Source: CF-39 sp035651155
GTDB lineage: Bacteria; Chloroflexota; Limnocylindria; P2-11E
DNA length: 64,000 nucleotides
Direction: 5' to 3'
NCBI GenBank assembly: GCA_035651155.1
Contig: DASRGG010000021.1
Location: 248,001-312,000 of the forward strand
Below, piece by piece: positions 42,262-51,247 of the stretch (the first letter of the stretch is position 1; each line of letters starts with the position of its first letter). The notes under the pieces are model-generated. The model saw only the letters and a program-made list of their open reading frames with translations, was not told where the DNA came from and made no database searches. Made by a program: the position numbers and the translations under genes.

Positions 42262-43269
42262 CTAGACGGCGATCGAATCGAAGGCCGGAAGCACCTCGCG
42301 CGTCAGCCGGTCGAGCTGCCTGCGTTGATCCCACGACGTGAGGCGGATGGTGATCTCCTTCGCTCCGGCGTCGGCGAACTCACGAAGCTTCTGGATGACC
42401 TCTTCCGGCGGCCCGTAGGCGACCCACACGTCCAGCCGCGGCCGCGAGATGTCGAACCCGTAGTAGGCGTCGAGGAAGCGCTTGGACTCGGCTGCCGCGG
42501 CCTCGCGATCCTCGTTGATGTTGACGTTGTAGTAGAGGGTGTTGTCGAAGGCGTCGGCGTCGCGACCCTCTTCGCGCAGCGACTCCTGGAGCAGCCGCCA
42601 GCGATCGCGGAAGTCGGCCGGCGTGAGCCACGTGGTCATCCAGCCGTCGGCGTGTCGCGTGATGCGCTGCGTCGCGCGCTTTACGTTCGTGGCCATGTCC
42701 GCGCGCGCCGTCGGTCGCGGATTCGCGGCGATCCAGATGGCGGGCCGTGGCGTCGTCACGGGCTTGGGCTCGGAGATCACGTCCTTGAACGAGTAGTACG
42801 TGCCCTCGAAGCTCGCCTTCGGCTCGGTCCAGAGCAGCTTCAGCGCCTTGATCCCCTCGACCATGCGGCCGATGCGCTCGCCTTGCGGCACGCCGAAGGC
42901 CTCGTTCTCCATCTGCCAGTCGCCGCCGCCGCCCTCGCCGCCGATGCACGCCGCGAGGAGCGCGCGACCGGGACCCGCGATCTGGTCGAGCGTCGCCCAC
43001 TGCGCGGCGAGAAGGACCGGGTGCCGCACGGGGAACGACGCCATGCACCCGACGGCAAGACGCACGCGCTTCGTGCGCGCCGCGAGCGCCGAGAGAAGCG
43101 CGACCGACTCCGGCCGGCGCTTCGCGAGGATCGAATCCCCCACCCAGATGCTCCGGAAGAGCCCGCTCTCGTCGGCTTCCTGCCCCATGTCGAGCAGGTC
43201 CTGCATGGTCTCGACGCCGAACAGGACGCCACGATTGGGGAGCGTCAGCCCGAACTGCAGTCGCGTCAT
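42262..43269 (-). CDS. LLM-class flavin-dependent oxidoreductase
   Basis: This 335-residue protein is a luciferase-like TIM-barrel enzyme. It begins QFGLTLPNRGVLFG and has RVRLAVGCMASFPVRHPVLLA, WATLDQIAGPGRALLA and a long insertion with GGEGGGGDWQMENEAFG. It ends KEITIRLTSWDQRRQLDRL. Such enzymes use reduced FMN or F420 for oxidations and oxygen insertions. The start overlaps the M20 hydrolase stop (ATGA). As last gene of an importer plus two-hydrolase operon, it probably attacks the imported compound or one of its products. Confidence 0.82.
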   Translation of the reverse strand: MTRLQFGLTLPNRGVLFGVETMQDLLDMGQEADESGLFRSIWVGDSILAKRRPESVALLSALAARTKRVRLAVGCMASFPVRHPVLLAAQWATLDQIAGPGRALLAACIGGEGGGGDWQMENEAFGVPQGERIGRMVEGIKALKLLWTEPKASFEGTYYSFKDVISEPKPVTTPRPAIWIAANPRPTARADMATNVKRATQRITRHADGWMTTWLTPADFRDRWRLLQESLREEGRDADAFDNTLYYNVNINEDREAAAAESKRFLDAYYGFDISRPRLDVWVAYGPPEEVIQKLREFADAGAKEITIRLTSWDQRRQLDRLTREVLPAFDSIAV

Positions 43270-44546
43270 CTCGTTCCCTCCATTGCGGTTCCACGGTCCG
43301 CGAAGTCCGCGCGCGCGGCTTCGAGGAGCGCCGGGTCGGTCAACACGTCGACGGCCGTGAGCGCGAGCGTTCCCGCGACGGCGAGCGCGTTGCGATGCGC
43401 GAGGTCGGTGATCGCCGCTTCGCGCATGGCCGGCGAATGTCCCGGCGTGGGGGTCTTCGCGACCGCGAAGCTGAGGTTGAACGTGGGTACGCGCTGGCTC
43501 ACGTTGCCGATGTCGCTCGAGGGACCTCCCGCGCCGTGGCGCGGTCCGGCCGGCGGTTCGTCGAGCGCGAGGCCGGCGCGCGGTGCGTTCGCACGCGCGC
43601 GCAGGGTCAGCGGAAGGTTCGGGCGGAAGTTCTCGTACATGCCGTGCGTGCCGCTCGGCGTCGGCAGCGGGTAGTACGGCTGAAGCTCGAGACGCGCGCC
43701 CGTCTCGAGGGCGGCGCCCTCGGCGACGCCGCGGACCTTCTCGACGACCTCGGCGAGGTATTCGCGGTCGCGCGCGCGCAGCATGAAGTTCGCGGCGGCG
43801 AAATCGGGCACGACGTTCGGCGCCTTCCCGCCATCCGTGATCACGCCGTGGATGCGCACGTCGTCGCGGAGGTGCTGGCGCAGCGCGTCGATGCCGGAGA
43901 AGAGCCGCAGGACCGCGTTGAGCGCGTTGATCCCCTCGTGCGGCGCGACCGCCGCGTGCGCGGACCTGCCGTGGTACGCGTAGCGAAAGCCGATCATCGC
44001 AAGGAGACCGCCCGGGCCTTCGAGCTTCTCCGGTATGACCGTCAGGTGCGAGCCCGGATGCGAGCTGAGCGCGACATCGACCCCGTCGAAGACACCGGCT
44101 TCGATGAGACGGATCTTGCCGCCGCCCCCCTCCTCCGCGGGCGTGCCGACGACCTCGATCGTGCCGGGAGTGTCGCCCAGCGCCGCCTTCGCGCCGAGAG
44201 CGGCGCCGACGTTCGACATCGCGATGAGGTTGTGGCCGCAGGCGTGCCCGATCTCCGGGAGCGCGTCGTATTCGGCGAGGAACGCGATCGTCGGAGCTCC
44301 GGAGCCGGCGCTCGCCCGGAACGCGGTCGGCGTCCCGCCGACGCCGCGTTCCACGCGGAAGCCCCAACGCTCGAGCGCATCGCTGAGGAGCGCGTGGGCG
44401 TGCACCTCCTCGTAGCTCAGCTCGGGGTGCGCGTGGATATCGCGGGAGATGGCGATGAGCTCGTCACGTCGCTGCGCTATCGCCGCGAGCGCGAGCTCCG
44501 CCAGCTTCGACCGCTCCACGGACGGGAGACCGGTGAGCGTGCTCAT
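43266..44546 (-). CDS. M20-family amidohydrolase (AbgB/ACY1L2-like)
   Basis: The protein has 426 residues. Metal ligands are in ISRDIHAHPELSYEE (His pair region), GHACGHNLIAM and VVGTPAEEGGGGKIRL, with a late His in TPGHSPAMREAA. An internal dimerisation domain carries GRSAHAAVAPHEGINALNA. It resembles Xaa-Arg dipeptidase and aminobenzoyl-glutamate hydrolase relatives, which split small amide bonds in the cytoplasm. It overlaps both neighbours by 4 bases, making it a coupled member of the operon led by the peptide-type ABC importer. Confidence 0.85.
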   Translation of the reverse strand: MSTLTGLPSVERSKLAELALAAIAQRRDELIAISRDIHAHPELSYEEVHAHALLSDALERWGFRVERGVGGTPTAFRASAGSGAPTIAFLAEYDALPEIGHACGHNLIAMSNVGAALGAKAALGDTPGTIEVVGTPAEEGGGGKIRLIEAGVFDGVDVALSSHPGSHLTVIPEKLEGPGGLLAMIGFRYAYHGRSAHAAVAPHEGINALNAVLRLFSGIDALRQHLRDDVRIHGVITDGGKAPNVVPDFAAANFMLRARDREYLAEVVEKVRGVAEGAALETGARLELQPYYPLPTPSGTHGMYENFRPNLPLTLRARANAPRAGLALDEPPAGPRHGAGGPSSDIGNVSQRVPTFNLSFAVAKTPTPGHSPAMREAAITDLAHRNALAVAGTLALTAVDVLTDPALLEAARADFADRGTAMEGTR

Positions 44547-45844
44547 CGGGAGGCCTCCGCGACGGCTCGCCGGCCTTCGGAGACGACCACGCCGCCGATG
44601 ATCGTGCGATCGACGTTCCGGAGCGCACGCAGGTCAGCGTCGGGCCGTCCGTCGACGAGGATCAGGTCCGCGGTACGTCCCGCGGAGATCTGCCCGAGAT
44701 CGTCCCGGCCGAGCGCGGACGCGGCCTGACGCGTCGCGGTGCGGATGGCCTGGAGAGGCGTGAGGCCGGCGTCGACGAAATGCGCGAGCTCGCGATGGAG
44801 CAGGATGCCGCCGAAGCCGAGATCGGTCCCCGCGACGAGCCCGCCCCCGAGGCCGACGAACGCGGCGATGAACCTCTTGAAGGCCTCGATCGCCTTCGCC
44901 TGGGCGACGAAGTCGTCGGGACCCCATTCGCTCGAGATGTACGCGTTGTGGCGGTCGTACTGCGTCGCGCGCGCGTCGTCGCCGCGTGGCCAATCCCGAT
45001 CGGATTTGATCTCGCGTTCGGAAAGGCCCGCCCACGCTTCGAACGACACGAGCTCGGGCGCGATCCAGACACCGCGTTCGGCGAGCAGGCCCGCGATCTC
45101 CTCGAGCCTGCGGGGATCGGACTCGGCCCAGAGGTGCGCGAGCGTGGCGATGCGCGCCGACACGGAGGTCCGCGCGAAGAGTCGATCGTCGCCGAACGCG
45201 GGGTCCTCGGGGATGCGCGAGGTGTTCTCGAGCCCGTCGATGCCCGCGTCCGCCGCGTCGCGCGCGGAGGTGCTCCAGAGCTGGCCGGTGACGGGCGCGG
45301 CCTGCGCGTGCGCCTCGTCGGTGATCGCCGCGAGGATCGGCTTCGTGACGCGATGCGTCGCGAGGATCGCGTCGGCGCGCTCCTCGACGAGCGCCCGGCG
45401 GACGACGCGCCGCGCCTCGAGCGGAGTGTCCACCGCGTAGCTCCCCGGCCAGGCGTGCGGTGTCGCGTCGAGCGCGTGACCGCACGAGAAGACGCGCGGT
45501 CCGGCGAGCTCCCGGCGCCCGACCCGGTCGGCGAGCCGCCGCAGCGTGCGCTGGTCGCCGCCGGCGAAGCGGATCGACGTGACGCCGCCGCGCACGTAGA
45601 GCGCCATGTTCGCGTCGGAGGGATCGTGGACGTGCGCGTCGATGAGGCCGGGCAGGACCGTCTTTCCGGCGCCGTCGATGACCTCCGCTTGCGCGGGGAT
45701 CTCGATCGCGGCGCCGTACGGGCCCGCGCCCGCCCGCGGGCCCGCCGCGACGATCCGCTCCCCCTCGATCACGACGCGGCCGTCGCCGATGGCCGGCGCA
45801 CCGGTGCCGTCCACGATCCGAACGTTGTCGATGACGAGCGTCAC
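44543..45844 (-). CDS. Metal-dependent amidohydrolase-family protein
   Basis: This 433-residue enzyme is of the imidazolonepropionase-like amidohydrolase group. A beta-sandwich N-terminus (VRIVDGTGAPAIGDGRVVIEGERI) precedes the barrel. LPGLIDAHVHDP gives the first metal His pair. GTDLGFGGILLHRELAHFVDAG gives the late Asp region, and the sandwich returns with GRTADLILVDGRP. It lies between the substrate-binding protein and the M20 hydrolase, overlapping both by 4 bases. A cyclic amide or substituted amino acid substrate is plausible; this is not shown by the sequence. Confidence 0.85.
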   Translation of the reverse strand: MTLVIDNVRIVDGTGAPAIGDGRVVIEGERIVAAGPRAGAGPYGAAIEIPAQAEVIDGAGKTVLPGLIDAHVHDPSDANMALYVRGGVTSIRFAGGDQRTLRRLADRVGRRELAGPRVFSCGHALDATPHAWPGSYAVDTPLEARRVVRRALVEERADAILATHRVTKPILAAITDEAHAQAAPVTGQLWSTSARDAADAGIDGLENTSRIPEDPAFGDDRLFARTSVSARIATLAHLWAESDPRRLEEIAGLLAERGVWIAPELVSFEAWAGLSEREIKSDRDWPRGDDARATQYDRHNAYISSEWGPDDFVAQAKAIEAFKRFIAAFVGLGGGLVAGTDLGFGGILLHRELAHFVDAGLTPLQAIRTATRQAASALGRDDLGQISAGRTADLILVDGRPDADLRALRNVDRTIIGGVVVSEGRRAVAEASR

Positions 45845-47502
45845 GACGCGCCCTCCCGGTACCAGTCCTTCACCGACCGGATCGTGAGGTAGCCGGTCGG
45901 CTTGTTCGGGATCACCAGACCCTTCCGGATGCCCCAGATCTCGTTCGGCACTCCGAGCCAGAGGTGCGGCACGTCCTGGGCGAGCGTCTCCTGGAACTCG
46001 AAGTAGCGCTGGCGGCGCTCTTCGCGGTCGAGCGTGGCGGTCGCGGAGAGGATCAGCTCATCGATCCGCTCGTTCTTGTACTTGTTGCGGTTGAGCGCGC
46101 TCGAGAAGTAGCCGCCGAGCGGATAGTCGGGATCGAGATACAGGCCGAACGGCAGATTGAGCCCGGCGAGCTCCGTCTTCCCTTGCAGGTACAGCGGCGC
46201 CCAGAAGGAGCCGAAGTCCATCCGCTCGACCTGCATGTCGATCCCCTGCTTCTTCCACTGCTCCTGCAGCACGACGTCGTAGTCACGCTGGATCGTCTGC
46301 ATCTTGAAGCGGAGCTTCTGCCCATCCTTCTCGAGGATGCCGTCGCTTCCGCGCTTCCAGCCCGCCTGCGCGAAGAGATCGGCGGCCTTCGCGGGATCGT
46401 TGTCGAACGTCGTGGTGTTCGGGTTCGCGGCCCAGAACGCCGGATGGATCGGCGAGTTGATGTGCTGCGCCTGGCCGCGCCACAGGCTCCTGCGCATCGC
46501 GCCGCGGTCCGTCGCGTAGGAAAGCGCTTTGCGAACACGCAGGTCCTGGAACAGCGGGTTGCGGAAGTTGAACTCCGCATACATATTCGCGAGGCCGAGC
46601 AGGCTGCGAGCCTCGAAGCTGCGGTCGCTCTTCAGCTCCTCGTAGTTGTCGATCGGCACGCTCGCATACAGGCCCATCGCGTCGAGCTCGCCGGACTTCA
46701 GGAGGCCAAAGCCCGTGGTCTGATCGGCGACGGCGAGCGACACGATCCGGTCGAGGTTCGCACGGCCGAGGTGGTAGCCCTCGTACGCGTGCATCACCAT
46801 GCTCTCGTTCGCCGTCCAGGTGTCGAGCACGAACGGACCGGTGCCGACCGGCTTTCGGGAGAGCGGATGCGCCGCGAGCTGCTTCACCGGCACGTCCTTC
46901 CAGAGCGCCTTCGGAAGGATCGCCTGCCCGGCCGAGATCGTGAGGAACGGCGCGTACACCGCGGTGAGCGTGACCTGGAGCGTGTACGGATCGAGCACCT
47001 TGATGCCCGCGATCTCGCTCGCCTTCCCGGCGGTGAAGTCCGGTGCGCCGGCGATGCGCGCGAAGAACCCGGCGATCTGGCGGCCGGAGACGTTGTCGGG
47101 GTGGCTGATCAGCTCCCACGTGAACTTCACGTCGTCCGCGGTGAACGGACTGCCGTCGTGGAACTTCACGCCCTGGCGCAGCTTGAAGGTGAAGACCTTG
47201 CCGTCGGGCGAGACCGTCCACGAGTCGGCGAGGTCGGGCTGCGGCTGGTAGTCGTCGCCCGGTCGGGTCAGGCCGTTGAAGAAGAACGGCGTGTTGTAGA
47301 TCGTCGTCGACACCGGCGAGATCGCGGGATTCAGCGTGTCGGGATGGTTGATGTAGATCACGGCCTGCCCGCCGCGACGCGGCCCGCTCGACCCTGTGCC
47401 GCCCTGCGGGCTGACGCCCGCGCAGCTCGCGAGCCAGAGTCCGCCGAGGGCGGCTCCGTAGCCAAGGACGCGGCGGCGTGTGGCGCGAAGCTCGGGTGTC
47501 AT
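45841..47502 (-). CDS. ABC transporter substrate-binding lipoprotein, family 5
   Basis: This 553-residue SBP_bac_5 protein has a twin-arginine type start (RRRVLG at 9-14) and a lipobox ending LASC, with Cys27 as the lipid site. Family blocks include DSWTVSPDGKVFTFKLRQGVKFHDGSPFTADDV and the C-terminal DVPHLWLGVPNEIWG. It binds a peptide-like or other solute outside the membrane for the two permeases encoded upstream. The combined Tat and lipoprotein signal suggests export in folded form. Its stop overlaps the amidohydrolase start by 4 bases. Confidence 0.88.
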   Translation of the reverse strand: MTPELRATRRRVLGYGAALGGLWLASCAGVSPQGGTGSSGPRRGGQAVIYINHPDTLNPAISPVSTTIYNTPFFFNGLTRPGDDYQPQPDLADSWTVSPDGKVFTFKLRQGVKFHDGSPFTADDVKFTWELISHPDNVSGRQIAGFFARIAGAPDFTAGKASEIAGIKVLDPYTLQVTLTAVYAPFLTISAGQAILPKALWKDVPVKQLAAHPLSRKPVGTGPFVLDTWTANESMVMHAYEGYHLGRANLDRIVSLAVADQTTGFGLLKSGELDAMGLYASVPIDNYEELKSDRSFEARSLLGLANMYAEFNFRNPLFQDLRVRKALSYATDRGAMRRSLWRGQAQHINSPIHPAFWAANPNTTTFDNDPAKAADLFAQAGWKRGSDGILEKDGQKLRFKMQTIQRDYDVVLQEQWKKQGIDMQVERMDFGSFWAPLYLQGKTELAGLNLPFGLYLDPDYPLGGYFSSALNRNKYKNERIDELILSATATLDREERRQRYFEFQETLAQDVPHLWLGVPNEIWGIRKGLVIPNKPTGYLTIRSVKDWYREGAS

Positions 47503-47533
47503 GTGGTTCCCTCCTGACGCATTTCGGAGCGGC

Positions 47534-48487
47534 TCACGCGAGCCGGATCCGAGGATCGACGAGCCCGTAGACGAAGTCGGTGACGAGGTTGGCCGCGACG
47601 ACGAGGACGGCGGCGAAGAGCGTCGTGGTCATCACCACGGGGTAATCGCGCTGCAGCGCGGCCTGCACGGTGATCCGGCCCACGCCGGGGAGGCCGAACA
47701 GGCTCTCCACGATCACCGAGCCTCCGAGGAGGAGCGGGATGATCGTCCCGACGACGCTCACGACGGCGATGAGCGCGTTGCGCAGCACGTGGCGACGCAG
47801 GACGACGCGGCCGCTCAGGCCCTTGCCGTGCGCGGTCCGCACGTATTCCTCGGCGAGCGCTTCCGCGACGGCGTCGCGCGTGTACCGAGCGAGGATCGCG
47901 GCGATGGGGAACGCCGTCACGAGCACCGGCAGCACGAGGTGCGGCAACGAGGCGATGGGATCGAATGTGGTGGCGCCGATCGGACGGATGCCGCTCGCCG
48001 GCAGGAGGTGCCACTCCTCGGAGAAGAGGCGAAGCGCGAAGAGCGCGACCACGAAGGTCGGGACCGAGACCGCGCTGACGATGGCGACCCCGAGGAGACG
48101 GTCGAGATATCCGCCCGGACGCGTCGCCGCCGCGGCGCCGAGGACGACGCCCGCGACCGTGGCGAGCGCGAGGCCGATGAGGCCCACCGCCGCCGTCGTC
48201 GGGAGCGCGCTCCCGAGCATCGCGAGAGTCGGCTCCGTCGTACGGAACGACTGGAGCCGCCCGGTGACGATGCCCGCCATCGTCCGGACGTACTGGATGG
48301 GGAGCGCGTCGTCGAGGCCCAGGGAGCGGTGGATCGCCGCGCGCTGCGACTCCGTCAGGTAGGCGGGGTCGGCGAGGAGCGTCGCCGGGTCGCCCGGCGC
48401 GAGGTGCAGGACGGCGAACACCGCGAGCGAGACCGCGAAGAGCAGCGGGATCGCCTGCAGGAGCCGGCCGGTCCAGTACCTGCTCAT
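47534..48487 (-). CDS. ABC transporter permease, DppB type
   Basis: This 317-residue membrane protein has six helices. An N-terminal YWTGRLLQAIPLLFAVSLAVFAVLHLAPGDP is typical of DppB/OppB. The EAA loop reads EYVRTAHGKGLSGRVVLRRHVLRNAL, and the end is TDFVYGLVDPRIRL. It pairs with the DppC-type permease, whose stop overlaps its ATG. A gap of 31 bases separates it from the binding-protein gene. No ATPase gene is nearby. Confidence 0.9.
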   Translation of the reverse strand: MSRYWTGRLLQAIPLLFAVSLAVFAVLHLAPGDPATLLADPAYLTESQRAAIHRSLGLDDALPIQYVRTMAGIVTGRLQSFRTTEPTLAMLGSALPTTAAVGLIGLALATVAGVVLGAAAATRPGGYLDRLLGVAIVSAVSVPTFVVALFALRLFSEEWHLLPASGIRPIGATTFDPIASLPHLVLPVLVTAFPIAAILARYTRDAVAEALAEEYVRTAHGKGLSGRVVLRRHVLRNALIAVVSVVGTIIPLLLGGSVIVESLFGLPGVGRITVQAALQRDYPVVMTTTLFAAVLVVAANLVTDFVYGLVDPRIRLA

Positions 48488-49380
48488 GCCGCCGTGTCTC
48501 CGCGTGGACGCTCGCGGCGAGGATCGACGACATCGCGCACGCCCTCGCCAAAGAGGTTGAAGCCGAAGACCGCGAGGAAGATCGCCGCGGCGGGGATCGC
48601 GGTGAGCCACCACGCCGTGCGCATGGTCTTCGCGCTCTCGGCGATCATGTTCCCCCACGACGCGAGCGGGGGCTGCACGCCGAGCCCGAGGTAGCTGAGG
48701 CCCGCCTCGATGAGGATGTTCGTCCCCACCCGGATCGTCGCCGAGATGACGATCACGGCGAGAACGCTCGGGATGATGTGGCGGGCGAGGATGCGCCAGG
48801 ACGACGCGCCGATGGCGCGCGCCGCGAGGACGTAGTCGCGCGAGCGGACCTTCAGCACCTCGCCGCGGATGACGCGAGCCCCGACCGGCCAACCGGTGAG
48901 ACCGATGACGAGGACGAGAAGCGGCACGCTCGAGCCGAACGTCGCGACGACGAGGATGATCAGGAAGAAGGTCGGAAAGACCATCACCAGCTCGGTCAGG
49001 CGCATGAGCAGCGCGTCGGCCACGCCGCCGAAGAAGCCGGAGATCGCCCCGACGGTGACGCCCACAGCGACGGTCACGATCATCGACAGCAGCCCGATCG
49101 TCAGCGACACGCGCCCGCCGCTGAGGAGACGCGCGAGCACGTCGCGCCCGAACGCATCCGTGCCGAGCACGTGAGCCGCGCTGGGTGCGCCGAGGCGCTC
49201 CGCGATGGCCTGCGCCTCAGGCGCGTACGGGACGAACAGCGGACCCGCAAGGACCGCGGCGGCGATCGCGGCGACGACCGCCGCGCCGAGCGTGAGCCGA
49301 CCGAACCGGCGGCGCCGCGCGCGGCGCGCGTGCGCACGCGTCGCGATCTGGCGACGGGTTGGCGCGACGAGTACTGCCAT
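48484..49380 (-). CDS. ABC transporter permease, DppC type
   Basis: The 298-residue permease starts with a basic cytoplasmic segment (RAHARRARRRRFGR) and a membrane helix. It has the DppC signature HVLGTDAFGRDVLARLLSGGRVSL and the EAA loop DYVLAARAIGASSWRILARHIIPS, then ILIEAGLSYLGLGVQPPLASWGNMI. It is the first gene of a six-gene operon (permeases, binding protein, amidohydrolase, M20 hydrolase, LLM enzyme), which lacks the usual ATPase genes. Control probably acts at the 321-base upstream region. Confidence 0.9.
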   Translation of the reverse strand: MAVLVAPTRRQIATRAHARRARRRRFGRLTLGAAVVAAIAAAVLAGPLFVPYAPEAQAIAERLGAPSAAHVLGTDAFGRDVLARLLSGGRVSLTIGLLSMIVTVAVGVTVGAISGFFGGVADALLMRLTELVMVFPTFFLIILVVATFGSSVPLLVLVIGLTGWPVGARVIRGEVLKVRSRDYVLAARAIGASSWRILARHIIPSVLAVIVISATIRVGTNILIEAGLSYLGLGVQPPLASWGNMIAESAKTMRTAWWLTAIPAAAIFLAVFGFNLFGEGVRDVVDPRRERPRGDTAA

Positions 49381-49701
49381 GCGGCCGGGCGGCCCCCTTT
49401 CTCTTCATCCACTCGAATGAATCGCAGGGCGGCCGCGCCGCGGAGGCTGTGCTAGGAGGGCGTGAGCCTCACGACGGCGCGGTCCGCCGTCGAACAGGAG
49501 CAGAGCCCGCCAGCGCAGCGAGAGGCGCGAGCGGTGAGCAAACGAAGACGCGGGGTGACGCGGCCACACGGCCAATCACGACGCGCTCGATGCCACACCA
49601 CTCGTCCTCCGTCGGGAATTTCCGACGTGCCACGTCGGATTCTGCGCGTACGCATGGGAGCGGTCAATCGACGGGGCGCGGATCGATGCGCAGTGCCTCA
49701 T
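49381..49701. promoter_or_regulatory. Upstream region of the importer-hydrolase operon with a palindrome
   Basis: No gene is visible in this 321-base stretch. It holds a perfect 19-base palindrome, TCCGACGTGCCACGTCGGA, at 49621-49639, about 240 bases before the DppC-type gene and 62 bases after the trpB2 stop. It could be an operator or a terminator stem for trpB2. The lack of a following T-run favours an operator. Confidence 0.45.
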
Positions 49702-51063
49702 CTACACCGCGACGCTCGGCAGGTCTCTGAGCGCCTCGGCGACCTTCGCGGTCGGGTACTCGTAGTCCTCGAGCTTCCCGCTGAGATACCGCTCGTAGGC
49801 ACCGAGATCGAAGTGCCCGTGGCCTGAGAGGTTGAAGACGATCGTCTTCGACCGTCCCGATTCCTTACAGCGCAGCGCCTCGTCGATGACCACCCGGATC
49901 GCGTGCGCGGACTCGGGAGCGGGAAGGTAGCCCTCCGCGCGCGCGAACATCACGGCGGCCTCGAACGTCGGCCGCTGGTGCACCGCGACGGCCTCGATGA
50001 CCTTCCGCTCGTACAGCGCGCTCACCGCGGGTGCCATGCCGTGGTAGCGCAACCCGCCGGCGTGGATCGGCGCGGGCATGAACGAGTGCCCGAGCGTGTG
50101 CATCTTCACGAGCGGCGTCATCATCGCCTCGTCGCCGAAGTCGTAGACGTACCGCCCCTTCGTGACGCTCGGCGCCGCCATCGGCTCGACCGCGACGACG
50201 CGAAGATCCTCCGCCTTGCCGGTCAGCTTGTCGGCCAGGAACGGAAAGGCGAAGCCGCTGAAGTTCGAACCGCCGCCGATGCAGCCGACGAGGATGTCCG
50301 GCGCATCGCCGGCGAGCTCCAGCTGCTTCTTCGCCTCCTGCCCGATGACGGTCTGGTGCAACAGGACGTGATTCAGCACCGAGCCGAGGCAGTACTTCGT
50401 GTCCTCGCGCGATGCCGCGTCCTCGACCGCTTCGGAGATCGCGAGGCCGAGGCTGCCCGCGCTCTCTGGGTCCTTCGCCAGGGCGGCCCGGCCGGCGTTC
50501 GTGTCGGGGCTCGGGCTCGCGACGACGTCGGCGCCCCAGGTCTCCATGAGGATGCGCCGGTACGGCTTCTGGTCGTAGCTCACGCGGACCATGTACACCT
50601 TGCATTCGAGGTCGAACAGCCGCGCGGCGAGCGCCATGGCGCTGCCCCACTGACCCGCGCCCGTCTCGGTCGCGATGCGCTTGGTGCCTTCCTGCTTGTT
50701 GTAGTAGGCCTGCGCGATGGCGGTGTTCGGCTTGTGGCTGCCGGCCGGGCTGGTGCCCTCCCACTTGTAGTAGATGCGCGCGGGAGTGCCGAGGATCTTC
50801 TCGAGGCCGAGCGCGCGGACGAGCGGCGTGGGCCGCCAGACCTTGTATGCGTCGCGGACCGGCTCGGGGATCTCGATCCAGCGTTCCCGGCTCACCTCCT
50901 GCTTGATGAGCTCCATCGGGAAGAGCGGCGCGAGGTCCGCCGGTCCGATCGGCCGGCCGGTACCCGGATGGAGAGGCGGCGGGAGCGGCGCACCGAGATC
51001 GGCCTGGATGTTGTACCAGTGAGTCGGAAGGTCCTTCTCGTCGAGCACGAACTTACGCTGCAC
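49702..51063 (-). CDS. Tryptophan synthase beta chain-like protein TrpB2
   Basis: This 453-residue PLP enzyme is of the TrpB2 class. It opens RKFVLDEKDLPTHWYNIQADL, with the PLP lysine in SPAGSHKPNTAIAQAYY (about residue 110) and ETGAGQWGSAMA. The phosphate-binding loop is GCIGGGSNFSGFAFPF. The long N-terminus and the insert before GHSFMPAPIHAGGLRYHG separate it from canonical TrpB. It can join indole and serine and may work with or without TrpA. GTG 51063 fits the family start; ATG 51108 would add 15 unconserved residues. No other trp gene is in the window. Confidence 0.88.
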   Translation of the reverse strand: MQRKFVLDEKDLPTHWYNIQADLGAPLPPPLHPGTGRPIGPADLAPLFPMELIKQEVSRERWIEIPEPVRDAYKVWRPTPLVRALGLEKILGTPARIYYKWEGTSPAGSHKPNTAIAQAYYNKQEGTKRIATETGAGQWGSAMALAARLFDLECKVYMVRVSYDQKPYRRILMETWGADVVASPSPDTNAGRAALAKDPESAGSLGLAISEAVEDAASREDTKYCLGSVLNHVLLHQTVIGQEAKKQLELAGDAPDILVGCIGGGSNFSGFAFPFLADKLTGKAEDLRVVAVEPMAAPSVTKGRYVYDFGDEAMMTPLVKMHTLGHSFMPAPIHAGGLRYHGMAPAVSALYERKVIEAVAVHQRPTFEAAVMFARAEGYLPAPESAHAIRVVIDEALRCKESGRSKTIVFNLSGHGHFDLGAYERYLSGKLEDYEYPTAKVAEALRDLPSVAV

Positions 51064-51247
51064 CGTCGCACCTCGCTCCCCTACCGCGACCTCCGCGTGC
51101 ACCGGCATCGCCGTCGCTACGCCGCCGATTATGGATCAGGTCGGTGCCGCATCCGCGGGATTCGGTGCACGTGCGCTCGTTGGCACCGTCGCACGGTGCA
51201 CCGCTTCCGACATGGACGCGTTCGTACCGGATAGCATCGCCACGCCG

